From Marinobacter piscis (lineage in GTDB: Bacteria; Pseudomonadota; Gammaproteobacteria; Pseudomonadales; Oleiphilaceae): 64,000 nucleotides of DNA. The stretch is taken from NCBI RefSeq assembly GCF_007671655.1, contig NZ_VCGX01000001.1:434001-498000 (forward strand). Direction: 5' to 3'. The notes below the pieces were generated by a model. The model ran no database searches. It was given only the letters and a program-made list of their open reading frames with translations, and was not told the origin of the DNA. Position 1 is the first letter of the stretch; every line of letters starts with the position of its first letter. Below, piece by piece: positions 17,713 through 26,517 of the stretch. Position numbers and translations under genes: made by a program.

Positions 17713-18916
17713 ACCTTCTCTCCTCACTGAGTTGATTATCACTGTCCGGCAACCATACCGAGAGCAGGGCCGCAATGGCTACCAAGGCGGCTGAAACCCA
17801 CAAACACGCTACCAGTCCGTAAGCCTGATACACCCAGCCAGACAAAACCGTGCCCAACAAACGACCACTGGCGTTGGACATATAATAGAACCCCACATCC
17901 AGCGACACACCGTCGCCCCGGGCGTAGCTGACGATCAGGTAGCTGTGCAGGGATGAATTAATGGCAAACACTACTCCAAACAACAGCAATCCGCCGATAA
18001 CCACCAACTGTGCCGGCCAGCCAGCCATGAGTACGCCCGCAATTACCGCCGGGACCACCGCCAGCACGGCTGCCCAAAGCACGGCGCCAGCTTTACCTCT
18101 GGAGTGCCCTGTGACTCGTGGCGCGATGGTCTGGATCAGGCCGTAGCCGATCACCCAACTGGCCATAAAACCGCCCACCTGCCAGTGATCCCAGCCAAAG
18201 GTACTGGCCATATACACCGGCAGAGCCACCACAAACCACACATCCCGCGCACCGAACAGGAACATCCGGGCCGCCGAGAGCACGTTAATGGCCCGGCTTT
18301 TGGAAAGTATTTCCCGGAACCTGGGCTTCGCCTTACTCTTGCCCAGGTCCTGTCCAGGCAGGAACAGGCTGGCCAGCCACACCAGACTCAGAGCCATGGC
18401 CATCAAAATGACCGCGCCTTTAAAGCCCGCAGCCATTAACAACACACCGCCCAGGAAGAACCCCACCCCTTTCAGGGTGTTCTTTGAGCCGGTCAGGATG
18501 GCCACCCACTTGTACAAGGTGCCCTGCTGTTCATCCGGCACCAGCAACTTGATGCCACTTTTCGCGGACATCTTGTTCAAATCCTTGGCAATACCGGACA
18601 AGGCCTGTGCGGCCATCACCCAGGGCACCGTGAGTATGGCCGCTGGCACCGCCAGCAGGGCCAGCGCCACAACCTGCAGAAACAGTCCGATATTCATGGT
18701 GCGGTTCAGGCCCATACGGGCGCCCAGATAACCACCCACCAGATTGGTCACTACCCCGAAGACTTCGTAGAAAATGAACAGCAGGGCGATTTCCAGCGGT
18801 GTATAACCCAACTGGTGGAAGTGCAGCACCACCAGCATACGCAGGGCGCCATCGGTCAGGGTAAAGGCCCAGTAACTGCCGGTGATCACCAGATACTGAC
18901 GGATGGCTGCATCCAT
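17705..18916 (-). CDS. arsJ: ArsJ organoarsenical efflux permease (MFS)
   Basis: 403-residue major-facilitator protein with about 11-12 hydrophobic segments. The N-terminus (ITGSYWAFTLTDGALRMLVV) and the middle DLNKMSAKSGIKLLVPD segment fit ArsJ, which exports 1-arseno-3-phosphoglycerate. That unstable product is made when GAPDH uses arsenate in place of phosphate. The gene lies 1 bp after a GAPDH gene and within an arsR locus, the diagnostic arrangement. Together the two genes give arsenate resistance without a reductase. Confidence 0.92.
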   Translation of the reverse strand: MDAAIRQYLVITGSYWAFTLTDGALRMLVVLHFHQLGYTPLEIALLFIFYEVFGVVTNLVGGYLGARMGLNRTMNIGLFLQVVALALLAVPAAILTVPWVMAAQALSGIAKDLNKMSAKSGIKLLVPDEQQGTLYKWVAILTGSKNTLKGVGFFLGGVLLMAAGFKGAVILMAMALSLVWLASLFLPGQDLGKSKAKPRFREILSKSRAINVLSAARMFLFGARDVWFVVALPVYMASTFGWDHWQVGGFMASWVIGYGLIQTIAPRVTGHSRGKAGAVLWAAVLAVVPAVIAGVLMAGWPAQLVVIGGLLLFGVVFAINSSLHSYLIVSYARGDGVSLDVGFYYMSNASGRLLGTVLSGWVYQAYGLVACLWVSAALVAIAALLSVWLPDSDNQLSEERRYV

Positions 18917-18917
18917 G

Positions 18918-19922
18918 TCAGGCCAGACCTGCCTTACGCGCGAGTTCTGCGGTGCGATTCGCGTACCCCCACTCGTTGTCGTACCAGGCGTATATTTTTA
19001 CATGGGTGCCATTGACCACCAGAGTGGACAGGGCATCAACGATGGAAGAACGGGGATCGGTCTTGTAGTCAATGGACACCAGCGGACGCTCTTCGTAGCC
19101 AAGGATACCTTTCAGCTCGCCCTCGGCGGCTTCTTTCAATAACCGGTTGACTGCATCTTTATCCGTGGGGGTTTCCACCTCGAACACGCAATCCGTCAGC
19201 GAGGCGTTGGTGAGTGGAATCCGCACCGCATGGCCATCCAGTCGGCCCTTCAGTTCCGGGAAAATCCCGATGATGGCGGTGGCCGAGCCGGTGCTGGTAG
19301 GAATCAGCGAGCTGCCGCACGCCCGGGCCCGGCGCGGGTCTTTGTGGGGCGCGTCAATAATGGTCTGGGTGTTGGTCACGCTGTGAATGGTGGTCAGAGA
19401 TCCGTGCTTGACGCCCAGCTTTTCATGAATGACCTTCACCACCGGTGCCAGACAGTTGGTGGTACAGGAAGCAGCGGTAATGATGCGGTCGCGGGCCGGA
19501 TCAAACACCTCTTCATTCACACCCAGCACAATGTTTTTGGCCCCCGCCTCTTTTACGGGAGCCGTGACGACGACCCGCCTGACGCCCTGATCCAGATAGC
19601 CCTGCAGGACAGCCACAGTCTTGTTCACACCACTGGCTTCAATCACCAGATCGCAGCCAGACCAGTCGGTATCGGCAATGTCCCTGTTGCGAGTCACCTG
19701 CAGACGCTGACCATCAATCAGCATATTATCGCCATTGGCTGTCGCTTCATGCTCCCAGCGGCCGTGAATGCTGTCGAAATTCAGCAAGTGTGCCAGGCTG
19801 GCCGCATCCGCACCGGGATCGTTAATCGCCACAAATTCAAGCTCTGGCCAGTCCCAGGCGGCCCGAAGCGCCAGCCGGCCGATACGGCCAAAACCATTAA
19901 TACCGACCTTGATTGTGCTCAT
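18918..19922 (-). CDS. ArsJ-associated glyceraldehyde-3-phosphate dehydrogenase
   Basis: 334 residues of type [14 protein letters not shown] is the NAD site, and the catalytic Cys153 sits in [15 protein letters not shown] at 19922 with AAGGAGA upstream; the longer frame to 20060 is rejected because it would overlap arsR. In ars loci this enzyme forms 1-arseno-3-phosphoglycerate from arsenate and G3P for export by ArsJ. It follows arsR by 46 bp on the same strand. It could also serve central carbon flux, but the context argues for the arsenic role. Confidence 0.93.
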   Translation of the reverse strand: MSTIKVGINGFGRIGRLALRAAWDWPELEFVAINDPGADAASLAHLLNFDSIHGRWEHEATANGDNMLIDGQRLQVTRNRDIADTDWSGCDLVIEASGVNKTVAVLQGYLDQGVRRVVVTAPVKEAGAKNIVLGVNEEVFDPARDRIITAASCTTNCLAPVVKVIHEKLGVKHGSLTTIHSVTNTQTIIDAPHKDPRRARACGSSLIPTSTGSATAIIGIFPELKGRLDGHAVRIPLTNASLTDCVFEVETPTDKDAVNRLLKEAAEGELKGILGYEERPLVSIDYKTDPRSSIVDALSTLVVNGTHVKIYAWYDNEWGYANRTAELARKAGLA

Positions 19923-19968
19923 TACTGTCTCCTTAGGTAAATAATTGTCTGCATGGCCGGCCATGCAC

Positions 19969-20361
19969 TCAGGGACACGATACGGCCGGGCGTTCAGCCA
20001 TGGCCTGTAGCTTCGCCAGAGGGGATTCAAGCAAGGCGGTATTGGATCGCGCCGTCTCATCCAGAACCCCGAACACCCACTGGGGCAACCTGGGGTTAAC
20101 AGAATAATACACCCACTGGCCCCGGCGCTCCGTTGCTACCAGAGCCGTCTCCCGCAAGATGGCCAGATGGCGGCTGACTTTCGGCTGGGACACGGCAAAC
20201 GCTTCGGTCAACTCACAGACACACAACTCTTTCTGATCCCGGATCAGTAACATGGCTGTCAGCCGCAACTCGTCACTCAGAGCCCTGAACAGAGTAACCG
20301 GGCTGAAATCTGCCGGCTGCCCGCGAGTATCACTTTCAGGCAAAACACCTTTATCTCTCAT
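19969..20361 (-). CDS. arsR: ArsR-family arsenite-responsive repressor
   Basis: 130 residues with a winged-helix domain. ELCVCEL at 45-51 is the As(III)-sensing motif of classical ArsR (Cys47, Cys49), followed by the recognition helix [16 protein letters not shown]. It is the first gene of the arsR-gapdh-arsJ-SDR transcript and divergent from ACR3, with a 91-bp shared intergenic region it presumably controls in both directions. Confidence 0.94.
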   Translation of the reverse strand: MRDKGVLPESDTRGQPADFSPVTLFRALSDELRLTAMLLIRDQKELCVCELTEAFAVSQPKVSRHLAILRETALVATERRGQWVYYSVNPRLPQWVFGVLDETARSNTALLESPLAKLQAMAERPAVSCP

Positions 20362-20395
20362 ATGTGTCGTTCACGCTCTTGAACATTCGTTTATC

Positions 20396-20405
20396 CATAT
20401 ATATG
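20396..20405. promoter_or_regulatory. Candidate ArsR operator in the arsR/ACR3 intergenic region
   Basis: CATATATATG is a self-complementary decamer within the AT-rich 20385-20420 stretch between the two divergent ars genes. ArsR operators are typically AT-rich inverted repeats of this kind. Position is the main support. Confidence 0.4.
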
Positions 20406-20452
20406 CTTTAAGCGATATTAGGTACCGATGGTAACAAAGTAAAGGCACCATT

Positions 20453-21520
20453 ATGAGCAGCACCGAAACCGCAGCAGCGCCGAGCAACTCAGAAGGCATG
20501 GATTTGTTCGGGCGCTACCTGTCGGTCTGGGTAGCGCTGGCCATTATTGCCGGAGTGGCTCTCGGCCAGTTTGCGCCTGTGGTGCCTGAAACCCTGGCCC
20601 GCTTTGAATACGCTCAGGTATCCATCCCCATTGCCATTCTGATCTGGGCAATGATTTTCCCGATGATGGCACAAATCGATTTCAGCGCCGTGGTCGGGGT
20701 GCGCAAAGAGCCCAAAGGGCTGGCCATTACTACTACCGTGAACTGGTTAATCAAACCCTTCACCATGTTTGCCATCGCCTGGTTCTTCCTGATGGTAGTC
20801 TTCAAGCCGTGGATTGCTCCGCAACTGGCCAGCGAATACCTGGCCGGGGCCATTTTGCTGGGAGCCGCACCCTGCACGGCTATGGTCTTTGTATGGAGTT
20901 ATCTGACCAAAGGCGATGCCGCCTATACCCTGGTGCAAGTGTCCCTGAACGACATCATCATGCTGTTCGCCTTTGCGCCCATCGTGATGCTTCTGCTGGA
21001 CATTTCTGACATCCAGGTGCCCTGGGATACGGTGATACTGTCGGTGGTGTTGTACATAGTGATTCCCTTAACCGCCGGCTACCTCACCCGCCGCACTCTG
21101 ACCGCGCGCCATGGCCAGCAGTGGTACGATGATATGTTCCTGAAACGCCTGGGGCCGATTACTCCGGCTGCACTGATCATTACCCTGATACTGTTGTTTG
21201 CCTTTCAGGGCGAGGTGATTCTGGAAAACCCGCTGCACATTGCCCTGATTGCTGTGCCGCTGATCATCCAGACGATGCTGATTTTCTTTCTGGCCTACGG
21301 CTGGGCCCGGCTGTGGAAGGTACGCCACTGTATTGCTGCGCCAGGGGCAATGATCGGTGCCAGTAATTTTTTTGAACTGGCGGTTGCTGCTGCCATCGCT
21401 CTGTTCGGCCTGCAATCCGGCGCTGCACTGGCAACGGTAGTGGGTGTGCTGGTGGAGGTACCACTGATGCTGGCCCTGGTGAAAATTGCCAATAAAACCC
21501 GCGAACGGTTCCCCGCCTGA
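20453..21520 (+). CDS. acr3: Arsenite efflux transporter ACR3
   Basis: 355 residues with about ten transmembrane segments. The family's essential Cys is at 141 in LGAAPCTAMVFVWS, and the later GASNFFELAVAAAIALFG motif is also diagnostic of ACR3 (BART superfamily). It exports As(OH)3 by proton exchange. It is divergent from arsR. No arsC arsenate reductase is seen here; arsenate is handled by the GAPDH/ArsJ route on the other strand. Confidence 0.96.
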   Translation: MSSTETAAAPSNSEGMDLFGRYLSVWVALAIIAGVALGQFAPVVPETLARFEYAQVSIPIAILIWAMIFPMMAQIDFSAVVGVRKEPKGLAITTTVNWLIKPFTMFAIAWFFLMVVFKPWIAPQLASEYLAGAILLGAAPCTAMVFVWSYLTKGDAAYTLVQVSLNDIIMLFAFAPIVMLLLDISDIQVPWDTVILSVVLYIVIPLTAGYLTRRTLTARHGQQWYDDMFLKRLGPITPAALIITLILLFAFQGEVILENPLHIALIAVPLIIQTMLIFFLAYGWARLWKVRHCIAAPGAMIGASNFFELAVAAAIALFGLQSGAALATVVGVLVEVPLMLALVKIANKTRERFPA

Positions 21521-21642
21521 ACCGGCTTCGCAGTGCCCGGAACTGCCGGTTACCTGTTCACCGCAAGGCCACCCTGTTAATATCCTGCCCCATCTCTGCA
21601 CAACTCTGAATAAAACCTTCTGACCCGATTGGACCCCATACC

Positions 21643-22440
21643 ATGGATTTCCTACAGGCGTTGTACCTTGGCATTCTCCAGGGGCTGACCGAATTCCTGC
21701 CAATTTCCAGCTCAGCCCACCTTATCCTGGTTCCGGCTTTTTTTGACTGGGTGGATCAGGGCGTTGCCTTCGATCTTGCCGTGCATGTGGGTACCCTGCT
21801 TGCCGTGGTGACCTACTTTCGCAAAGACGTGTCCGGTATTGCGCGGGACGGCCTGATTTCCATGGGCCAGCGTCGGGTTGTCGGCCAGGGCGCTCTGGCG
21901 CTGTACCTGGTCATAGGCACTATCCCCGCCGGGCTTGCCGGGCTGGCGCTATTGGATGTTATTGATAATGAACTGCGGGCTGCAGAAATCATTTTTGCGA
22001 CTACCCTGTTTTTTGGCCTGCTTCTGGGTGTTGCCGACTGGATGCCCAAACGCCGTCGCACCATGGACAGTCTGAACTGGAAAGACGCGTTGCTGGTTGG
22101 CATTGCCCAGGCGATTGCCCTTGTGCCCGGCACCTCCCGCTCCGGCATCACGATCACTGCCGGCCTGTTTCTGGGCATGAGCCGGGAAACAGCCTCCCGC
22201 TTCTCCTTCCTGCTGGCCATCCCCATCACGGCCCTGGCGTCTGCGGTAAAGCTCCTGGAAGTGGCGGCAGCGGATATGGCCGTCGACTGGAGTGCATTTT
22301 TAGTGGGCGGTGTGGTTTCTTTTCTGGTGGCCATTACCGCTATCCACTTCTTCCTGAAATGGCTTAACAAAGTGGGCATGTGGCCCTATGTCATTTACCG
22401 CGTAATTCTCGCCGGGGTTATTTTCGCGGTCCTGATGTAA
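21643..22440 (+). CDS. uppP: Undecaprenyl-diphosphate phosphatase UppP (BacA)
   Basis: 265 residues, integral membrane. LQGLTEFLPISSSAHLILV is the first catalytic motif and LVPGTSRSGITITAGLFLGMSR the second (the PGxSRSG pattern). It recycles the lipid carrier for peptidoglycan and O-antigen synthesis and gives basal bacitracin resistance. It converges on uvrD; its 3' region holds the large inverted repeat. Confidence 0.96.
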   Translation: MDFLQALYLGILQGLTEFLPISSSAHLILVPAFFDWVDQGVAFDLAVHVGTLLAVVTYFRKDVSGIARDGLISMGQRRVVGQGALALYLVIGTIPAGLAGLALLDVIDNELRAAEIIFATTLFFGLLLGVADWMPKRRRTMDSLNWKDALLVGIAQAIALVPGTSRSGITITAGLFLGMSRETASRFSFLLAIPITALASAVKLLEVAAADMAVDWSAFLVGGVVSFLVAITAIHFFLKWLNKVGMWPYVIYRVILAGVIFAVLM

Positions 22441-22461
22441 GCGCTATTTAGCCTTGTGCAA

Positions 22462-22581
22462 GAAGCGCCGGCGGGGGCAGGGCTTTCAAAACTGTGCGGA
22501 GCCATGGATGGCGGAGCCCAAGCGTCACATGGACGTGCCGCAAGGAGCGTGTTTTGAAAGCCCTGCCCCCGCCGGCACTTC
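22462..22581 (+). repeat. Long perfect inverted repeat with structured, GGA-rich 58-nt loop
   Basis: Arms of 26 bp pair perfectly (22467-22492 with 22551-22576). Four more outer pairs follow after one mismatch, so the hairpin spans 22462-22581. Each arm joins a GC-rich block (GCCGGCGGGGGCAGGG) to CTTTCAAAAC. The 58-nt loop can form two inner hairpins (GCCAT-GG-ATGGC and CGTC-ACATG-GACG), giving a cloverleaf shape, and contains five GGA triplets in the uppP sense. On that strand it is followed by AGTTTTTAG, so it may terminate uppP. It looks like a mobile or dispersed extragenic repeat; no second copy is in this window. Confidence 0.85.
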
Positions 22582-22590
22582 CGAAAGTTT

Positions 22591-24756
22591 TTAGCAAGCC
22601 TCCAGCGGTGCATAAGCCAATACCAGCCACTTGGCACCCTCATCGAAATTCACCTGCACCCGCGTGTGGTGACCGCTGCCCTCGGCGTTCATTACAACAC
22701 CCTCGCCGAACTTCGGGTGCCGAACACGCTGTCCCAGGCTGAAACCGGATTCCTGCGCAGAGTCCTGGCTGAACAGACCTTCGTTGGGGCGATCCATCAT
22801 GGCCGGGCGGGTCACAGTATTGCGTAAGCGCACCTCCTGCAGGCAATCGCCGGGAATCTCCCGCACGAACCGCGAGACAGCGTTGAACTTTTCCTGGCCG
22901 TACAAACGACGGGATTCGGCGTAAGTAATCACCAGCTTTTTCATGGCGCGGGTGATGCCCACATAGGCCAGACGGCGCTCTTCTTCCATGCGACCCGGCT
23001 CTTCCAGGGACATGTTATGGGGAAACAGGCCTTCCTCCACGCCTGCCAGAAACACCAGCGGAAACTCCAGGCCTTTGGCGGAATGCAGAGTCATCAGCTG
23101 TACACTGTCTTCATGATCTGCGGCCTGAGACTCACCAGCATCCAGCGCAGCCTGGGCAATAAACTCTGCAAGGGGGTCAACGCCGTCTTCTACCTCATAG
23201 TCGGCCAGTGCGCTGACCAACTCTTCCAGGTTTTCCACTTTTTGCTGCGCCTTCTCGCCTTTTTCATTAGCGTGGTAATCCTTCAGGCCGGACGCTTCAA
23301 TGGCGTGCTTCATCAAGCCGTGGAGTGACGCTTCCTGTGCCAGCTCTGACAACTCCTCAATTATACGGATAAACGTCTGCAACCCCGTCTTGGCCCGACC
23401 TTTAACCTGACCGGCTTCAAGCATACGTTCTGCGGCTTCCCACAGGGAGATACTCTGGCCAGTTGCATACTCCCTCAGTTCCGCCAGGCTTTTGGCGCCT
23501 ATACCCCGAGCAGGCAGGTTCACGACCCTCTCAAAGGCGGCGTCATCCCGGCGATAATGTACCAGGCGCAGATAGGCCAGTGCGTTACGGATTTCCTGGC
23601 GGTCGTAGAATCGCAGGCCGCCGTACACTCTATAGGGAATGCCCTGGCGCATCAGGGATTCTTCCAGTACCCGGGACTGGGCATTGGAACGGTACAGAAT
23701 GGCAGATTCGCTGCGCAGGTTGCCTTCTTCCGCCCAGGCAGAAATGCTGTCGGCGATGTAGTTGGCCTCATCCTGCTCGTTAAAGGCAGCGTACAGGCTG
23801 ATGGGCTCTCCCTCCACGCCATCGGTCCAGAGTTCCTTACCCAGCCGGCCCTGGTTATTAGCAATCACCGAGTTGGCGGCTTTCAGGATCAGTTGCGTGG
23901 AGCGATAATTCTGCTCCAGACGCACCAGGCGGGCGTTGGGAAAATCCCGCTGATACTGCTGAATATTCTCAACCTTGGCACCTCGCCAGCCGTAGATGGA
24001 CTGGTCGTCGTCACCGACCACCGTCAATGGTACACGGTGACCGGCCAGCACCTGCAGCCAGGCATACTGGATGGTATTGGTATCCTGGAACTCGTCCACT
24101 AGAATGTGCTGAAACCGCTGCTGATAATGAGCAAGAATCTCCGGGCGGTGCAACCAGAGCTCATGGGACCGCAGAAGCAGCTCACCAAAATCCACCAGTC
24201 CGCTCTGCTGACACAGTTGTTCGTAGCTACGATAGATTTTCAGCATGGTGGAGGTGAAATGGTCCCCGGGATTCTCCTGAATATGGTCAGCTCGCAAGCC
24301 TTCGTCTTTCTGGCTGCTGATAAACCACTGGGCCTGTCGCGGCGGAAACTGGCTCTCATCAATACCCGCTTCCCGCATCACCCGCTTCACCAGTCGTAGC
24401 TGGTCATCACTGTCCAGCACCTGAAAGTTTTCCGGCAGGCCGGCGTCCTTCCAATGGGCTCTCAGCAACCGGTGGGCTATGCCATGAAAGGTTCCGAACC
24501 AGAGTCCCCACGCCGGGATATCCATCATCTGTTCAATACGGTGCCGCATTTCCCTGGAGGCCTTGTTGGTAAAGGTTACCGCCAGAATCCCTGTTGGCGG
24601 TACACGGTCCACCTGCATCAGCCAGGCTATCCGGTGCACCAGTACCCGGGTTTTACCGCTCCCGGCACCCGCGAGAACCAACAAATGATCGTTTTGCGCT
24701 GTAACCGCCTCACGCTGGGCATCATTCAGGGAATCAATAATGTGGGAGACATCCAT
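22591..24756 (-). CDS. uvrD: DNA helicase II UvrD
   Basis: 721-residue superfamily 1A helicase for mismatch and nucleotide-excision repair. Motifs in order: AGAGSGKTRVLVHRI (I), FGTFHGIAHRLL (Ib region), ILVDEFQDTN (II), GDDDQSIYGWRGA (III), LEQNYRST (IV), LMTLHSAKGLEFPLVFL (V) and EEERRLAYVGITRA (VI). The C-terminal LGQRVRHPKFGEGVV is the Tudor-like RNA polymerase-binding tail of UvrD/PcrA. The ATG at 24756 is preferred to the GTG at 24765. Confidence 0.95.
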   Translation of the reverse strand: MDVSHIIDSLNDAQREAVTAQNDHLLVLAGAGSGKTRVLVHRIAWLMQVDRVPPTGILAVTFTNKASREMRHRIEQMMDIPAWGLWFGTFHGIAHRLLRAHWKDAGLPENFQVLDSDDQLRLVKRVMREAGIDESQFPPRQAQWFISSQKDEGLRADHIQENPGDHFTSTMLKIYRSYEQLCQQSGLVDFGELLLRSHELWLHRPEILAHYQQRFQHILVDEFQDTNTIQYAWLQVLAGHRVPLTVVGDDDQSIYGWRGAKVENIQQYQRDFPNARLVRLEQNYRSTQLILKAANSVIANNQGRLGKELWTDGVEGEPISLYAAFNEQDEANYIADSISAWAEEGNLRSESAILYRSNAQSRVLEESLMRQGIPYRVYGGLRFYDRQEIRNALAYLRLVHYRRDDAAFERVVNLPARGIGAKSLAELREYATGQSISLWEAAERMLEAGQVKGRAKTGLQTFIRIIEELSELAQEASLHGLMKHAIEASGLKDYHANEKGEKAQQKVENLEELVSALADYEVEDGVDPLAEFIAQAALDAGESQAADHEDSVQLMTLHSAKGLEFPLVFLAGVEEGLFPHNMSLEEPGRMEEERRLAYVGITRAMKKLVITYAESRRLYGQEKFNAVSRFVREIPGDCLQEVRLRNTVTRPAMMDRPNEGLFSQDSAQESGFSLGQRVRHPKFGEGVVMNAEGSGHHTRVQVNFDEGAKWLVLAYAPLEAC

Positions 24757-24833
24757 AATGAACACTTTCGCTACTGGTTAAATGAACAGGTCGAAAGTAT
24801 ATCAGCCTTGGCGCCAGCCTGCTTTCCCACCCC

Positions 24834-24864
24834 CAAAAACGAAGAAGGCGGGCCCTTGCCCGCC
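24834..24864 (-). terminator. Intrinsic terminator of gabD
   Basis: On the minus strand GGCGGGC-AAGG-GCCCGCC is followed by TTCTTCGTTTTTG, a 7-bp GC stem with a T-rich tail, 28 bp after the gabD stop. Confidence 0.8.
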
Positions 24865-24891
24865 TCAATTCTTTCTTGCTTATCTGGTGAA

Positions 24892-26346
24892 TCAGAACCC
24901 GCGGGGCACTGTCTGCGCTTCGACAAACTCGAACAGCCCTTCCAGCCCACCTTCACGGCCGGTTCCGGACGCTTTCATACCACCAAACGGTGCTTCCGGG
25001 GTCGGGCCAGTGCCCGTATTCCAGCCCACGTGGCCAAACCTCAGGCCAGCAGCCACTCGCCGGGCACACTCCGCATCGCCGGTGAAGACATAGGACGCCA
25101 GCCCGAATTCGGTATCATTACCGGCTTCAATCACCTCGTCCTCGGTACGGAAGCTGACCATGGGTACCAGTGGCCCGAAGGTCTCTTCCTGGAAACACTC
25201 CATCTCCCGGGTTACGCCAGTAATAACAGTGGGCGGAAAGTACAGGTGTCCGTCACCCAATTCTTGCGGCTCCTTACCGGCCACCAGTGAGGCCCCCTTG
25301 CCAAGGGCGTCTTCAAGGTGCCGTTTTACTTTATCGAAGCCTGCCTTGTTGATCAGTGGGCCAAGGTCCACGTCCCCGGCTATACCATCGCCCACTGTCA
25401 TTTTGTTTACCCGCTCTGCGAGTTTTTCAGCAAAGCTGTCCATCACTTTTTCATGGACGAAAATACGGTTTGCACACACGCAGGTCTGCCCGCCACCACG
25501 GAATTTATTACCAATCAGGTTATCGGCTGCGGCATCCAGGTCGGCATCGTCAAACACGATAAACGGCGCATTACCGCCCAGCTCCAGGGCCAGCTTCTTG
25601 ACCTGATCAGCCGTATCCACAATCAGCTTACGGCCCACTTCGGTCGACCCGGTAAAGCTCAGCATGGGTACATCCGGGCTTTCACACAGAACCTTGCCAA
25701 TCACACTGGCCTTGCCGATCACCAGGTTTACCATGCCATCCGGTAATTTGACGTGCTTATCCATGAGCCTGAAAAAAGCGATCATGGTCAGCGGGGTTTC
25801 ACTGGCGGGCTTGATCACCGAGGGGCAACCCGCAGCCAGAGCAGCGGAAAGTTTTTTGGCAATCATGCCAATGGGGAAGTTCCAGGGTGTGATAAGCCCG
25901 GTCACACCGACGGGCCGGTAGTGGACTGTCCAGGTGCTGTTTTTGGGCTTTTCAGGAATAGTGTGGGCATCCAGAGCCTGGATATGCTTTGAACAATAGT
26001 CGAAAAAGCCGGCGGCGTAATCTACCTCGCCCTGGGCTTCATGCAGCGGCTTGCCGTGCTCCAGGCACAGAATCCGCCCCATTTCTTCCCGGTTGGCGGT
26101 GAGCGCATCCCGGATATCTTCCAGCCATTTTCTGCGGGTTTCAATGGAGTAGGGTTGCGTCAGACGCAACGCTGTCTGGCCAGCTGCAACAGCTGCTTTC
26201 ACCTCGTCCTCCGACATGGAGGCAACCTGTGCTATCACCTTCCCCGTTGCCGGATTGTAAACTGCGAAGGTGTTACCCTGTTCATTATTTGTCCAGCGAC
26301 CGCCGATGTAGCCAGTCAGCTTTTCCAGCAGTGGTGACTCGATCAT
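24892..26346 (-). CDS. gabD: NAD(P)-dependent succinate-semialdehyde dehydrogenase-like enzyme
   Basis: 484-residue aldehyde dehydrogenase. GLITPWNFPIGMIAKKLSAALAAGC, the LELGGNAPFIVFDDADLD motif with the general-base Glu, and the catalytic Cys in RGGGQTCVCANR match the GabD/SSADH branch. The enzyme oxidises succinate semialdehyde, from GABA or polyamine breakdown, to succinate. The start at 26346 has AGGAG upstream; the much longer open frame to 26811 is not coding. It is divergent from a polyamine deacetylase-like gene, which makes a polyamine link plausible. Confidence 0.9.
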   Translation of the reverse strand: MIESPLLEKLTGYIGGRWTNNEQGNTFAVYNPATGKVIAQVASMSEDEVKAAVAAGQTALRLTQPYSIETRRKWLEDIRDALTANREEMGRILCLEHGKPLHEAQGEVDYAAGFFDYCSKHIQALDAHTIPEKPKNSTWTVHYRPVGVTGLITPWNFPIGMIAKKLSAALAAGCPSVIKPASETPLTMIAFFRLMDKHVKLPDGMVNLVIGKASVIGKVLCESPDVPMLSFTGSTEVGRKLIVDTADQVKKLALELGGNAPFIVFDDADLDAAADNLIGNKFRGGGQTCVCANRIFVHEKVMDSFAEKLAERVNKMTVGDGIAGDVDLGPLINKAGFDKVKRHLEDALGKGASLVAGKEPQELGDGHLYFPPTVITGVTREMECFQEETFGPLVPMVSFRTEDEVIEAGNDTEFGLASYVFTGDAECARRVAAGLRFGHVGWNTGTGPTPEAPFGGMKASGTGREGGLEGLFEFVEAQTVPRGF

Positions 26347-26517
26347 TTCGGCTCCTAATCTCTCAATGTCGACACCTGGAAGGTGTGCAGTTGCGTCAAT
26401 TGAATCTGTCTTCCATAGTGGATGCAGAATCTCTGCCTGTAAAGTCAGTGGAGCGGCTTTTGACCATTCTCGCCCACCCCCTATACTCAGAGAACCGGAA
26501 ACCCTGGAGGTCGGATA

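Noticed and set aside
22462..22581. CRISPR repeat unit or insertion-sequence ends
   Set aside because: Only one pair of arms, no repeat-spacer series, no transposase and no target duplication; a single hairpin element is the simpler reading.
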